From Fasciola hepatica (taxonomy: Eukaryota > Platyhelminthes > Trematoda > Plagiorchiida > Fasciolidae): 64,000 bases of DNA. Position numbers and translations under genes: made by a program. The DNA is taken from positions 2,184,501-2,248,500 of the forward strand of contig CANUEZ040000164.1 in assembly GCA_948099385.1 (NCBI GenBank). Reading direction: 5' to 3'. Numbering within the stretch: position 1 is the first letter of the stretch; the number at the start of each line of letters is the position of its first letter. Below are positions 47,150-59,619 of the stretch, in pieces. The notes below the pieces were generated by a model. It was not told the origin of the DNA and ran no database searches. It was given only the letters and a program-made list of their open reading frames with translations.

Positions 47150-50100
47150 ATCTAGTCTACTTTTAAAGGAATCCGCCGACGTAGCTTCAATGATCTACCC
47201 TGTTAGTTTATTTCACTATTTAGCACCTCACAGTAAACGACGGGCTCCTAATCCCTGTTCCTACATGGTCTTTAGTTAGCTGGAGTCTGTGCCCTCGCAG
47301 CCTGTCATTACCCCGAAGTCTAAACAGAGATTTCCTAGGTCCGGTAGAAGTGTCCTCCCTTTTAACAGTTTTGAACACCTTTAATAAGTTCCTTCCTAAT
47401 CTCCTGCTTTTCAACGAGAATAGGTTCACAGTCTGTAGTCTTTGCTCATAGCCTAGTCTCCGGCGGTCTCTAAACCACCTAGAGAAACGCCACTGTACTT
47501 GCTTGAGGATTTTTTTATCCAGCACCGGAGACGGACTATAGGTCTGGACGCGGTGTTCCAGTTGGGGGCGCAAGACGGCCCTGTGTATTGGTGGCAAGAC
47601 CTGCGGTCACCTCGAACTCACCGTGCGCTTCAGTCGGTAAAGTGTGCTTGAGGCTTTTTCACGGCATTCTCACACTGGATACCCGGTGGGCCCATATAGA
47701 GATTGAGCCGCCGCTCTCTCATCAATTAGGCTTTGACATTTGTTCACTTTGAGAGAGAGAGAGATCCCACGTCACGGATCACGCACGCATGCAATTCAGA
47801 TCTATCTGTACGATGCAACGTGCAACAGCTCCAAGCGGTTTGTCATCGTTGGTAAACTTGTAGCAGATGCTCTTCAGTTGATTTGCTAGGTGATTATTAA
47901 ACAGGCGAAGGGCGGGGGACTGATGACAGATCCCTGTGGTACATAATTAAGCAATCTTACCATTGTGGACAAAACTACCTCGACCCTCACCTGAAACTGC
48001 CCTCAAGTCGGTCCGCCGATGATCCATCTCCCTACCAACGAGCTCAACATAAATTCTTCCAGCCTATCCGTCAATAGCCTATGATTAACAGAGTAGAACG
48101 CCTTCCGCAAATCCAAGTAGCAATCTTCCAGTGTCTCACCTTCGTTTAGTTTTCTGGTTACTCCATCCAGGTAGAGTATTCGGTTAGTCAGGCACGAATT
48201 TCGGTGAATGAATCCGTGCCGATGAGGTGATACTGTGACACGGTAACGAACGCGCCCAGTACACAACAAAAACGACGACGACGACGACAACAACAACAAC
48301 ATCCGGGGGGGGGGGGGTTCGACACGGACACAGACGCGCAGGGCTGCCGGACGTGCTGGATGCAGAACACTTCCGTGGGGATTACTGGTACACGATGTGC
48401 AAAGGTGTGGAAGGAATGAAAAACCAATGAGCTGAAGACCGGTAAGTGTATAGGCAGGTACCAACACTTACATCAAAGAGAACGGGAAAGGCGGTCTATG
48501 TCAGTGCGTTACAATACAAACCGGTGGCTTTCCAGATGCTTAATTACAGGGTCCTGGCTTTGCCTTTCCATGACTGAGTAATACTGATGTCGGGCTTATC
48601 AATCGATAGTTCACGCGTGTTTCCCTGTCACCTTTGTGGATTGGAGTAACTGAGGAAGTAAGCCAGTCTTGGGGTGCCTCACCTTCTTCCAATGATGCGC
48701 TGAACAAAAGCATTGACGGTTTGGCTAATAGATCAGCGAATGATTTCACCATCGCTAGATGAACTCCATCAGATCCAACTGCCTTACAAGAAGAAAGGAG
48801 ACCTAGATTCTCGTAAACTTGGTTCTAGAAGAATTCGGCATCTACCAACTCCGGGATGTGCTTTTTCTATCTAATGGATTTTCCGAACGCTCCTTTGTCT
48901 GGTTTGTATACCCCATGAAAGAATCGCAGTAGATTCGTGGCCTTTCGCTTCGTGCACATCCTCGTCCCATTTTCTTCCTTAATACCCCCTTCCCCTACTG
49001 CTACTCACAAGGTGGCATTTGATTGCATTCAATTACAGTAAGCTTTAGGATTCACCTTGAAGTTCACAGAGGTCTTGATTTCGTAGCCCTGCTTGAATTC
49101 TAGTTGTATTATCGAGGCCCTACTCCCGGCCGCCCAGTACTGTAGGAAGACTGGATGCCAGACGATTCAAATTAAACTTAGTGAAGATGCAACATCGGAG
49201 TGTACAAGTATGAAGACGAGTGGGCAGGGGAGTACGGGGTACGCATTCCTGATAACCGTGAAACTGGTAGTGTGCTTCCACGGAAATTTTGTCCACACAT
49301 TTACATACTAATTACTATCAATATGAGCGTTTGCGCATACAGCCTCTTTGTTCGTTGGGTTAGCGGTGGCCCAGACACGAATAACTATCAGAAACCACAG
49401 TTGTGATTCATCTGTGGGCTCTTCAACGAAGATTATCCATTCACACTCCTCACTTTGATGTGACAACAATTCATCTTCCACTTGGCCAGACCCCAGGCTA
49501 TGGTACGTACACATTATCAAGATTTCAAGTCTCGTCGCGACTATCATTTCTATGGCTCTCACTTCCGATGGTATCATGGGGGTCTCCTGCGGATACGAAA
49601 ACACCATCTCCTGTCATCCCTATCAACGCGATGGGCTGTGTATTATTTCCGACACAGCACATTAATGTCTTCAGCTGGCTGCAGCCATGTTTCAGTGACA
49701 GCTATGAAATCCAGGCTCTCTGTCCTAGCCTGTAGTTCCGGCCACTTTTTCCCCACACTTGCTGCGTCCGAGTAGACCATGTGTAACCCCACCCTACCTT
49801 GACTTTCTCTTGGCTGATCAAGGAGGGTCTTGTTTCTGGTGTATCACACCCGAGGAAACTGATCGTTTTTTCACACAACGGTATTGGTAATCTTATCGCG
49901 TTTATTCAGTTTTTCTTCACTCGCCACTCTAGCAGCCTGCAGCTTGCTCGCCACCAGAGGATCATGTGTCACTGTCTGCGTTGTCATGTTCCACGTGTCT
50001 GCCGCATCAATTTGTCTATCAGCGACCGCCTTCGTAGCCTTAGCTTCTGACACTGGTTGGTGGGTCCTCTGGATTTTCATTAAGGTGACGTCTTCAGCCC

Positions 50101-51480
50101 TGTCTTATATCTTGATATTCGAATATCTCCTAACCCCGCCTGCTTTTCATTCAAAATGTTATCATCAGGTGCAATCCGGATGATCCCACCTGTGAGACTT
50201 CTTATGCCTTCAGGCCAAACTCAGGAACCTGTCTCCGTGTCGCTAGTTGACAAACATCACAAGAGATAGACGCGGCTTGAGCTTCCTATTTTCTGCCCCG
50301 GTACACTTTCCTAACCGCATTACTTTTCTGAGGGAGACATGCCCGGGTATGCCCACTGTCCTCAGATGTCTGAAAACCTTTTGTCGTTGCCTATCCTCTT
50401 TCATATAGGGTTCCGGTAAACCACTAATTACTACGTTTTTGCTTCACCCAAGGGCCATACCACTTCAGTTATTAATATTTCAACAGTTGTTATCTACTCT
50501 CGAAGGTTTTCGACTATTTCTATCGCCGACTCGATTTTCCCACTTTCCTTGACTTTCCCTATCAAAAGTCTTTACATTTTAGAGGCTTCTTTTTTGGAGA
50601 ACCGGCACGTCGGTTATGCGCGCTCTCTTTTCATCCTTTCCAGGCAGTTTATTATCCTCTCCTATCGTCCTAATGATGATATCCTGTGGCTCAGCTTCCT
50701 CCGATTCCTCAGAGGAAATATGAACCTGATTTTGTAGATTATCCATCTGTCTCAAACTTGGAAGGTTTCTTCTCCTTTCTGTCATGGGCTGTCTATTTCT
50801 GCGCCCTCCCTACCTTCCTGTCTAAGCAATAGGTTACGGTTTTCTCGGAACCAGCTTTTACAATTTCGGCTTATCCAAGTCAGTTTCTGATATTTGTGGT
50901 ACACTGAATAGGGCCGCTTTGCCAACCCTCTATATTACATTTGAAATCATAATTCACACATTTCACACATGATTTCGCTTGTAGTGACCTCGATCGTTTT
51001 GAGAAAATGACTATTTTCTGGACACCATTTTGAATCTATTTTCTCCACGATCTTTTCTGACGTGTGACATTGACCTCAGTGTTCTCCGGTTGCGTACGTT
51101 TTACTGGACTGACTTTTCCGAGGTTTCCGTCGACCTCGTTTCAAATCACTTTCACTTTCGGTCGTTCGCTCGCGGTTCGCTTTCTGCACAGCCTTCGATT
51201 TTCTTTCCGTTTTCCGTTCGGTGTATCTCTCGTATCGGTACTGTTTCGGTGCCACGATATATAGAATACACCTCGCATCTGTAAACCGACTTGCGTCTTC
51301 TCTATTCGTCCGATAGAGGGGATATCGTTGGTATTTCGCTGCTAGACCCGATAGGAGACACGTTCGCCAGCCGCACTCGAACGTCTTCTATACGCTCTTT
51401 TCAGCTGGGCTCTCTCAGCATAACGTGTTTCCACACTTAACTCCCCTGGTATCACGGCATGGTGTGCTCTAACCAGGGGA
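47150..51480 (-). mobile_element. second LINE, nested in the first
   Basis: Read from right to left: endonuclease with KWPELQARTESLDFIAVTET (about 49,760-49,700), reverse transcriptase with LEEGEAPQDWLTSSVTPIHK (about 48,690), then GVTRKLNEGETLEDCYLDLR and KAFYSVNHRLLTDRLEEF (48,160-48,050), and C-terminal YEQRLQTVNLFSLKSRRLG with LFRLRGNDRLRGHRLQL (47,450-47,270). These are CR1/jockey-type motifs. The catalytic palm between about 48,040 and 47,600 is deleted or unrecognisable. The 5' border near 51,480 is a guess. A hammerhead-element copy lies inside at 49,160. Confidence 0.75.
49160..49449 (+). repeat. hammerhead-related element, copy 1 (inactive)
   Basis: A 290-bp unit in block order A-B, where A is 49,160-49,310 (AGACGATTCAAATTA ... 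TTACATACTA) and B is 49,311-49,449 (ATTACTATCAATATGAGCG ... CATTCACACTCC). Copy 2 at 61,499 has the order B-A. The ribozyme core here is damaged: CTGAT is followed directly by AACCGTGAAACTGGTAGTG, so one strand of helix II and the end of the CTGATGA box are gone. Confidence 0.8.
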
Positions 51481-51779
51481 TAAAGAAACATTTTGTTTAC
51501 CTACGCTAAGAGCTAGAAACAAAAGTGCAAGCTAGTAAATGGAAGTTTCATTACGAATTAGAAAATTAGACGGAACTCTTAATAACTGAGCAGATTGAGT
51601 TGTTAGACTACAAATGTAATACGAATGCACAAGTATACGAGAATAATGACGATGAGAGGCAATCTGGTCAACAGATAGTAAACCAGAAGTTCACTCACCT
51701 GCCACTTTCATCACTTAAGAGCACGGAAAGGTCGATGGTTCCCTGTTCTTTTTCACTAGGTTTTCCGGACAGTTTCTCT

Positions 51780-52400
51780 TGTCCTTTCTCACGGTTTGTT
51801 TCTTTTCCAAACTCGATTTCCACGCTGCTTCGAGTCAAGGTGTAGCGCAGTTCAACCTAGTCCTCGTATTTTGGTTGTCATACTTCCTCAACAAGCGAAC
51901 CATCTCCGTCCAAGTCGCTCTGTCTCAGTCGTTCCCTGTGAACGTTGGAGTTCCCCAAGGTTCCATACTTGCGCCCTTCCTTGTTCTTCTGTTCACTAAT
52001 AATCTTCGGTCTCCACTCGGTTCGCTGTTTCACCGATGATGCCGTTTATCATTGTTCTCTTTCTTACCTTAACATTGGACAGGCCTCCATCAACATCAAT
52101 CACGGTCGCCCTGTCATTAGAGTATCACTTGCTTCTGATCCAGAATAAATCTCCGCTGGCGGTGCCACCGACCATATGTTCAAATGCTTCTAAAATTTCT
52201 TTTCTTTCTGTTCCACTCAAACATCTCCTTTATTCTCCTAATTTGAGTTTTACCTCGAATTCCCTTTGTTTCACAGGGTTAAATTCCCGATCCGGGTTGC
52301 ACTGACCTGGAGCAGAGCTGCATGCTACCAGGTACGTCTCAAGGTCGCGGATAGGGACACGGCCACCAAACTGGAGGTTAGTGGTGAATAAAGCGAGTTT
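51780..52400 (+). mobile_element. first LINE, right part
   Basis: Reverse transcriptase palm: RTISVQVALSQSFPVNVGVP then QGSILAPFLVLLFTNNL, and in the next frame SFTDDAVYHCSLS (FADD-type catalytic motif). It ends with a 3' region including GGAGCAGAGCTGCATGCTAC. Same strand as the part at 45,640, so the minus-strand LINE appears to have landed between them. Confidence 0.75.
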
Positions 52401-53070
52401 AGGCTCATTTAATTAGCAGCCCAGACGTGCAGTGGCACTCCTTGGGGACATGATGGGTTTTCGCTTGACAGGATGTGGTGATTCAGCAGTTGTCACACAT
52501 GATACGGCTAAGTACAGTTTCGTAACCACGTACACGAACGAGCCTCAACCAATCAGGATCACCGCTGAAAAGTTCGAAAAAAGCTCCCTGTGATTGATCA
52601 TCTTCGAGTCCATCAATTATATTCTCTAATGTAACGTATTTATACAAATTAGATCTGCAATAAAACTAGCACGCTATTTCGTGGCCTTGGTCTTCTTGCC
52701 ACTTCCGTTCTCCTAGTTCTACCACCAAACTAGCGTTCTCCTTTCTTAAACACAACACGTCTGCTAACTGCATTGTAAAGTGGCGCATGCAGCCGGTAAC
52801 CAAATAAGGCCATTGCCCCTGCTGCCTTGCAGGCTGCACTTGGATGTGCAAAGGCTAGAGATGCACCGTCGAACAGAAAGGGCCGGACTGGGCTACCGAA
52901 TATCACAAAAGTCCCCAATGGTGCTGAGGGCAGCGCTTCTCTTGACTCTCCATGGCTCTTAGTGAATTTAGGGGCTCCATCATGACTCGGCGTCGCCGGT
53001 AAGCGACGTGCCTCGTGTCTCAGTGGTCGAGGTGATAAGACAATGAGCTGGAACTCTCTACCGTAGAAAA
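52400..53070. other. unassigned repetitive DNA
   Basis: TATTTATACAAATTAG near 52,638 followed by CAATAAAAC looks like an LTR promoter plus poly(A) signal, but no partner repeat was found. The right half probably belongs to the leader of the RTE-like LINE that follows. Confidence 0.3.
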
Positions 53071-53074
53071 CTGT

Positions 53075-56000
53075 CACACATAGCCTGTTGGAATGTGAGG
53101 ACGCTACTGGATATAGGTAGCCAGAGTAACACAATACGAACACTACATTATTACCATGTAGACATTGTCTGCCGTTCGGGAGTTCGACCAACCTGCTCCG
53201 GCACTCGGTATGTTAAGGTTCCGGGTGTGGATACAGTTTATCTGTATCACAGTGGACCTGAGAACAACTTAGGACACCATGGTGTCGCATTTGCCATGAG
53301 CAAAGAGGCCAGCTGAGCTCTGATTTTTCGAGAACTGAATTCTTCGAGGCTACTCCTAGCAAGCTTCAACGGCTCTCCCCAGAATACGCCGGGGATTGCT
53401 ATCTACGCACCAACAAATGCGGCTGCAAATACAACAATAGTTGACTTCAGGGACGAACTACAAGATCTAATCAATCGTGTTCCAAGCAGTGATATACCCT
53501 TTGCGGCCGGCGACTGGAACGCACGAACTGTCCACTAGCCAGGTCCTAGGAAAGTTCGAACTTGGCCAATGTAGTGAGAACTGAAGCCGCCTAGTGAACC
53601 TGGTCGATGCTATTAGGTTAGCCATCTGTAACACTCACTTCCAACACCCGAGAAAACATTTGCTAACCTGGTACTCAAATGGTGGTCGCACAGCGCATCA
53701 GATAGATCATATTCTGTGGCAATCCTATTGGGCATCGTCAATAGAGTGTACCGCAGCGCAGTAACGGAAAACACGAATGGCACAGACCATTTCCTTGTAT
53801 GTGGGCGCTTCAAAATTCATCCGTCTGTGCCTCTCAAAGTGTCACCACCCAGCCGAATCAGTGTCGCAGCCCTGGAAATACCAGAAAAGTGCATCGATCT
53901 TGAATGCTATTCCAGTCCGGCTGGCTATTGTAACTAGAGTGCAAACGAATGGGTCCTCCGTGGAAGAATAGCGAAAGGTGATCAGGTGTGTGGTCAAGGA
54001 GGCTGTTAGGAAGAAACTAGAGAGAACTGGGAAACGTCTTAAAGACTGGATCCTAGCGGCCATCTTCCAACTACCAGCCAAGGTTTACGAAGCCGGACTA
54101 CTAGGGAGCGCTGAATGCCGAAGACTACAACGAGAGATCTCGCGCTCGGCCAGAGCCGATGGAGACTGCATCCGGTACTGGTGACTTCGTTAAATTATTT
54201 CGGCTCATTTGAAGTGCTTCAAATAAGTGACACGAGCCTGGATCCGTCTCACGTGATGCAGCAAGCCTGAATATTCCAGAACAGGGAAGAAGAACTGAAC
54301 CTAGGGTAGAGTGTTTTGACCAGCTTCTCAACCGACCTTCCGATTACACGGTGGACCTTTCACCCTCCTCGAATGTAGAGGTGTACGACGTCAACTGCGA
54401 GCCACCAAGTATGACTGAAATCGCTAGGATCATCAAGCAGTTGAAAAAAGCTACTGGAAAGGATATCATATCACCAGAAGTGTAGAAGACCTGTTTATGA
54501 TCACTGATAGACAAGCTCCACGTGTTGTTCAGATCTATATGGGAAGGAGAGATATTTCCGATAGGCTGGGGTGCCTCTATTCTGTTACCCATTCCCAAGA
54601 AAGGAGACAAGACAGTGTACGAGAACTACCGGGGGATCATCTTAATTGACATCGCTGCGTACTGCTACTCCATTGCTTCCCATCTGCGAGAAACTCCCAC
54701 ACTCGGTCGAACCAAGAGGGTTTCTGCAGTGACAGATGTTGTGTGGACAAAATGTTCTCTTTGCTTCGAGTACTGGAACACCTCCACAAGTTTCAGCAAC
54801 CAACAGTAGCCTGCTTCGTTGATTTTCGGGCTGCCTTTGACTCGGTCAATCCTGAATGCCTTTGGGGTATACTAGAATCTGATGGTATTCCTGCCAAAAG
54901 TTTCAAGGATCCTGAAAGCTTACTATGCCTCCACTGGTGCACGTGCTTGAATATATGGTGAAGAATCTTCGGCGTTCGCAATTAGTTCCGCAGTTAGACA
55001 TGACTGCCCTTTCTCACCTATGTTGGTCAACTATGCGGTGGACTGGATAATGATCAAAGCCTTGGCTGATTACATTTGTGTCCAGTTGAGTCCAAAGGTG
55101 CTCTTCTCGGACCTGGAGTTGGCAGACAACGAAGTCGGGCCAATAGATTCTCCCGCCACAATTCAGCCAGTCCTGGACGAATTCAGCTGCTTCTCGGAGA
55201 ATATCGATCTCAAAGTCAGTTCAGTGAAAACGAAAGCTTTTTGACTTGCTTAGAATGATCAGCTCAGTTCATCAATGATCGGGCAATCGGGTAAGTATCA
55301 TTCTTCAGATATCTGAGATCAGCTTTACTTCCGACTGGTCAGGTGAAGGAAGAAGTACTACCGAGGACGGACAGCGCACGGAAAGAGTTTCTTCAGCTCC
55401 AGCATGTGCTACGGTCACGGGAGAAATTAGCCTTCGAAAGAAGAATCGAGTCTTCTGTGCCGCTATCCCATCCGTGCTCACATATGGGTGTGAAACCTGG
55501 CCACTACGAGCTGAAGATACTAGAAGGTGTTCGACCATGGGTTTCTGTGCCGAATTATTCGTACAAACTGACAGGTGTATACTTTACCAAGCTGTTCCCT
55601 TATTATGCGCTTTCGATAGTCCTTCCTGCTACGAGTGGACCACCCGTTCGTTACAGTGGTACTCCGCAATACGCCACCTTGATCGTTAGGGCAATGTTTC
55701 TCACATCCGTGAGAGGGAGAACACTCGGTAGGGAGAGAGTAGTTAGCGTATATTGGAAAAGCTTGAGTGTACAGTGCATGGGCAACGGTCAAGTGACCAT
55801 CGTGCTTGGCAGCAAAAGTTTAGCTAAACAGAAATGTGTGTTAAACAAATAAACAAAATTGAATCTCGCTACACAGGAAAGGTTATCTAACGACGAAATA
55901 TGGAGGATATGCTGTAACACTGACCAACTCTCCTTCCCTCTTCAAAGCTGCTGCCTGCTGGGATTCCGCCACATACTCCGGCTATCGGAAACGGAACTAT

Positions 56001-56240
56001 CCAGACAAACACTGAGCCCTGCACCATGGACGGAACGGCGCTGATGCCTTGGTGTTTAAATGAAAATGTGGTTGAGCACCGTCGACAAAGACATGGAGCA
56101 CCCCGGACAGCGTACGATCTATGACTTACCATACCGGAAGAAAACTGGGTGAAGATTTGCTCGGAGCTCGTAACCAACCGCCGAGCATGGTAGGCGATGA
56201 CCGCGATCTTCATGAAGCCAACTTATCTTCTGACAGGGTA
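53075..56240 (+). mobile_element. RTE-like LINE, decayed
   Basis: Endonuclease: AGCWNVRTLLDIGSQSNT-like start near 53,085 (reading ACWNVRTLLDIGS), KVPGVDTVYLYHSGP, GIAIYAPTNAA, PFAAGDWNART. Reverse transcriptase: QLKKATGKDIISPE, LLPIPKKGDKTVYENYRGII near 54,580-54,640, FRAAFDSVNPECLWGILES near 54,825 and FSPMLVNYAVDWI near 55,010. The C-terminal region includes EVLPRTDSARKEF and, after an insert, SNDEIWRICCN-like residues near 55,885. Many stops and frame changes. A foreign insert of about 325 bp lies at 55,540-55,862. Confidence 0.8.
55540..55862 (+). mobile_element. small insertion with A-rich end in the RTE-like LINE
   Basis: Sequence unlike the LINE runs from just after the TTCGACCATGG (VFDH) motif to AACAAATAAACAAAATTG, where LINE similarity resumes. 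The AATAAA and A-rich end suggest a retroposed copy. No further identity. Confidence 0.45.
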
Positions 56241-56469
56241 CAGTCTTGCTGAAGTAAAAAACAAGTAAATCACTTTCCCTACTGGGCTTATCCATAAATT
56301 CTTTTCTTGGATGTACTCATTTTGTGTCTATATTTGCCTAGAGTGCTACACGCAAAGTTGGTTAGCTGTTCCGCGCCAGACGCTTTTTTACACTTGATCA
56401 ACTTTTCTTTTTCAAAGCTCGAATCCACCCGTCTGTTAAACTACAGTCATGTATGGGGTAAAGCTTCGT

Positions 56470-56605
56470 TAACCGTAGCCGGGAACCCGACCGAAAGACT
56501 TGGAGTAGAGATTCGCATAAAATCCCAATAGATCAGGTGTGGGAACGAGCCGGACGACAGTCCACCACCAAAGTACCTGGTGATGGTGGGGATTCGAACC
56601 TCGTT
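56470..56605 (-). repeat. SINE head and partial body
   Basis: Minus strand gives the B box GAGGTTCGAATCCCCACC, then TACTTTGGTGGTGGACTGTC and CGTTCCCACACCTGATCTAT. One of the few copies outside the EZH2 and La introns. Confidence 0.7.
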
Positions 56606-57644
56606 ACTTCAGTCTTCCTTAATTCCTTGCGTCGCAAAGCTTTGGAACACTCTCCCCCTTTCCGTATTTCCAACCACCTGCAATCTTCCGGTTTTCAAAA
56701 GTAGGGCCAACAAGCTGAATCTTACTTGAGTATTCCCAACGAGCATCCCCTTCACATTGTCTTTTGACTACGGGGTCTATTTCTTTTACTGTAATTCAGT
56801 TTGTGTAATAAAAAATATCACTACTGGCACTCAAGGTCTGGCGGAAGTGAATGAGAGACCCTTGGGTGTGGACCTGATATGGGCCTCGGAGATAATTGTG
56901 AAGTGTAATGAAAACTGGTGTTAGTGTGGGTCATTAGAGATCCCGCTGAATGGCCCGACCAAGTTGTGGTCCTAGGGAAGTGAGTAGGCCTGGTGTGTGC
57001 GGTGTAAGAGTACGGAACACTGTGAACAGTGTTCTTTCGTGTAGTGAGCAGACTGTAAGCAGCCATTTTTTTGTTCGAATAATTTAAGAGTACGACCCTC
57101 TTGATGCGCTTATTGAGTCTCGGCTCATGAAGTTTATTGTGCTTTTCCAGGTTGGACATGTGCGACTCCTTCGGAGGAGCATGGCAATTCCTTCCAGAAC
57201 TCGAAAATCACCCTATTTATTGCCAGACAGATTGTCTGTTGGAGATGATGTCGGTCTACGGAAGATTCTAAGCAAGAGATACATTCGGCCAATTCCCGCT
57301 GAGGAGCAGGTAGATTTAGTCCTCACATTGCCGTCAAAAGAGATATTTGGGAAGTGTTCTGTACTCTCCTACTAACTCCAGAGGAAGACTTTTCTGCCCT
57401 CGAACCACCTCAGTTTATTTTGCCCAGAACACTTTGTTTGTATAGGAAGAAACGGCCCCTGCCACCAATCGTTGCAGAACAAACTAATTGGTTCGAACTT
57501 GCATCGGCTAATCTCGCTTCTAATTGGTCGACTGATGATGTTACCAGCTACCACTTGACGGAAATCTTTTCTCGTCTTATCAGTCCTCTATCCCGGCGCT
57601 TGCTAATCTGCTGGCTCAAGTACTGACCTAGATTCTAGACAGGC

Positions 57645-58140
57645 GTGGACATGCTGATTACTAACTGGACTTGGCCGTCTATCAACCATGAGTCAGCAGA
57701 GAAAGCCGAATCTCTTTTCGCCCTAATATGTTGGGTTGCTGGAAATCTGGAGGCTGACAATGACTATCAGGAAGAGTTCTTTCTGAGCACTCATACAAGA
57801 GGGGAACGCTGGGGGGACTATCTGTCGGCACTGCGTCGCGTTGCTAGGATGGGGTTCTTCGAAGAACCGATGGAGCACAAGGAGACCCGAATTGAGTCGA
57901 TTCCTGGCGGGGTTGCGAGATCCAGTGACACAATTTTCCTAAGACTGCAACCACGAAAGTACCTGCTCTCATTATAATCCAAGAGCATCACGCTGAACCA
58001 AAAGAGTGGCAGAACGGCTCCAACGAGCTCAGGTACTTTGGCAGCCACAGAAGGATCACAACAACGTAAACTACCCCACGAGGTCAACATCTGCTACTAC
58101 TACCATAATTCTGGACATATCTGCAGGAATCTTATGTAAC
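57645..58140 (+). pseudogene. gag remnant of the gypsy element
   Basis: WGDYLSALRRVARMGFFEEP fits the conserved helix of gypsy gag capsid domains. Downstream, after a frame change, CYYYHNSGHICRNL at about 58,097-58,137 is a degraded CCHC zinc knuckle in which two of the cysteines have been replaced. Upstream open frames (57,127-57,626) may be earlier gag but show no motif. Confidence 0.65.
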
Positions 58141-58539
58141 AGGCCAATCGTAAGTAATGAAATAACCTGGACCCGGACTACGAGTACGGGAAGAATGACA
58201 AGACCAGACAAGAACAACAAGAATGTATTCTGTTACATTTGGTTGGTGCTGACTCGTTTATATACTAAAATAGGCATGTACTTATTGGGAGATAACGTGC
58301 TGACCAATCACAAGGTCACTTCGCTGTATCTACACGATATAACATTTACGGCCTGGCTTCACCTGATTAGCTTGATACTGGAAATGAAGCTGTAGCTCAC
58401 TGGACCGCATGCGGAGACAGTCGAATCAATACAGTATCGCAAAATTCTGCTGACGAAGGCAAAGCCATGGGGGTAGGTATAATTTTAATATAAGAAATGT
58501 TAGTATTTTTACTCATAAAAGCTTACTGAGGAACAACCC

Positions 58540-58880
58540 ATGGTCGGCACTATGATTGGTCACGGTAGAGTCAAGGCTTTGGTCTATTCAGGGTGTACAT
58601 GCAGTTTGAATAATGAACCGTTGGACGAAAGAATACTACGAAAATTAATAGACGACTGTCCAACACTGTTGAAGAGCGTAATAGGCTCTCCTCTCAGTGT
58701 GATAGAAAATGGGACAGCAAAGTCCTGCTAGGCTCTCACAAATACAGGCAAGTTTTTGCAGTGGTACGTGATCTACAGGTACCTGTAACCTTAGAAGTTG
58801 ATTTCCTACGCACTGCAAATCGTACGATTCACCTCCGGGAAGCCCGGCTTCGCGTGACGGAGGGGACAACCGAATAGAAA
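58540..58880 (+). pseudogene. retropepsin-like protease remnant
   Basis: VGTMIGHGRVKALVYSGCTC has the layout of a retroviral-type protease start, with YSGCTCSL where DSGATCSL is usual, so the catalytic Asp is replaced by Tyr. After a stop and frame change, GSHKYRQVFAVVRDLQVPVT and LEVDFLRTANRTIHLREARL supply the flap and end of the fold. Confidence 0.7.
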
Positions 58881-58919
58881 CGTAGGCTGCTGCAGCTAGT
58901 TTCATAAAGAAAAACAGCC

Positions 58920-59347
58920 CGAGACTGAAGCCTGAGATTGAGTATTTACTACCGTCATAATCGTCGAGGTAAACCGTAGTCCAACCGTATTGTTACTTTC
59001 TTCCAGTGAAAGGTTCTTGTTCCTGCCTGATTTTTTGCGGCTGTGGTTTTCCAAAGCCCATTCTCGAATCACTTTTCGCAATACTTTCGCACAGCTCCTG
59101 GCTCTCTTGCAAACTTGACATGGGAACCGGGTAACAAGTTCCGTGTATACGGACAACGTTGCGTTCATTTGGCTCCCAGATATAACTGGAAGTGTTTTAT
59201 TCCGGTGCTGGCGCGTTCCAGCTGGAAGGTGTACGGATTGCCCTTGGACTTGAAAAGCTCCTCTAGTTCGTTTGGTGTTTTTTTTTGTGGATTATTATAT
59301 GTGACCAGAAAGTGGAATTTATACAGTCCCGGTGAGCTCTGCGACAT
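58920..59347 (-). pseudogene. endogenous CRESS-DNA virus Rep fragment (HUH endonuclease)
   Basis: An open frame starts with ATG at 59,347. Rep proteins nick the virus origin to start rolling-circle replication. Motif I reads FLVTYNNP at residues 13-20. Motif II is GIKHFQLYL, with the His-x-Gln metal ligands at 52 and 54. Motif III reads VRKYCEK, with the nicking Tyr at codon 89 and Lys at 92. Spacing fits circovirus-like Reps. In-frame stops at codons 61 and 93 and later frame changes break it. Further down, in another frame, a VYLDDYDG-like stretch near 58,960 may be the Walker B region of the helicase domain; no Walker A was seen. It lies antisense inside the gypsy element, between protease and RNase H. 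Confidence 0.8.
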
Positions 59348-59619
59348 GACTGATGGTCGATTGACTACGTCTGTTCTGCGCGTGCATTTTATTGGTCCTA
59401 TGGTTGGCCGTGGTTACAACCTTTGCGGTCTCTACGCTTGCTGCGGTGCTATTGATTCAAGGTGAAATTGGAACTCAGCTGATTGTGCTGTTGTCTGTGC
59501 CTGACTGTCACGTGATTTGCCCGAACTCCCTTTGTTTCCCATGATCAAGGTCGCTCATATTAGTGCCTCAGTACGCTTCCCTTTTGACGCTACTAGATCT
59601 TCTGGGTATTGCAGAATGT

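Noticed and set aside
53716..55258. Set of + strand open frames as possible cellular genes
   Set aside because: They contain RTE-like endonuclease and reverse transcriptase motifs in broken frames, so they belong to a dead LINE.
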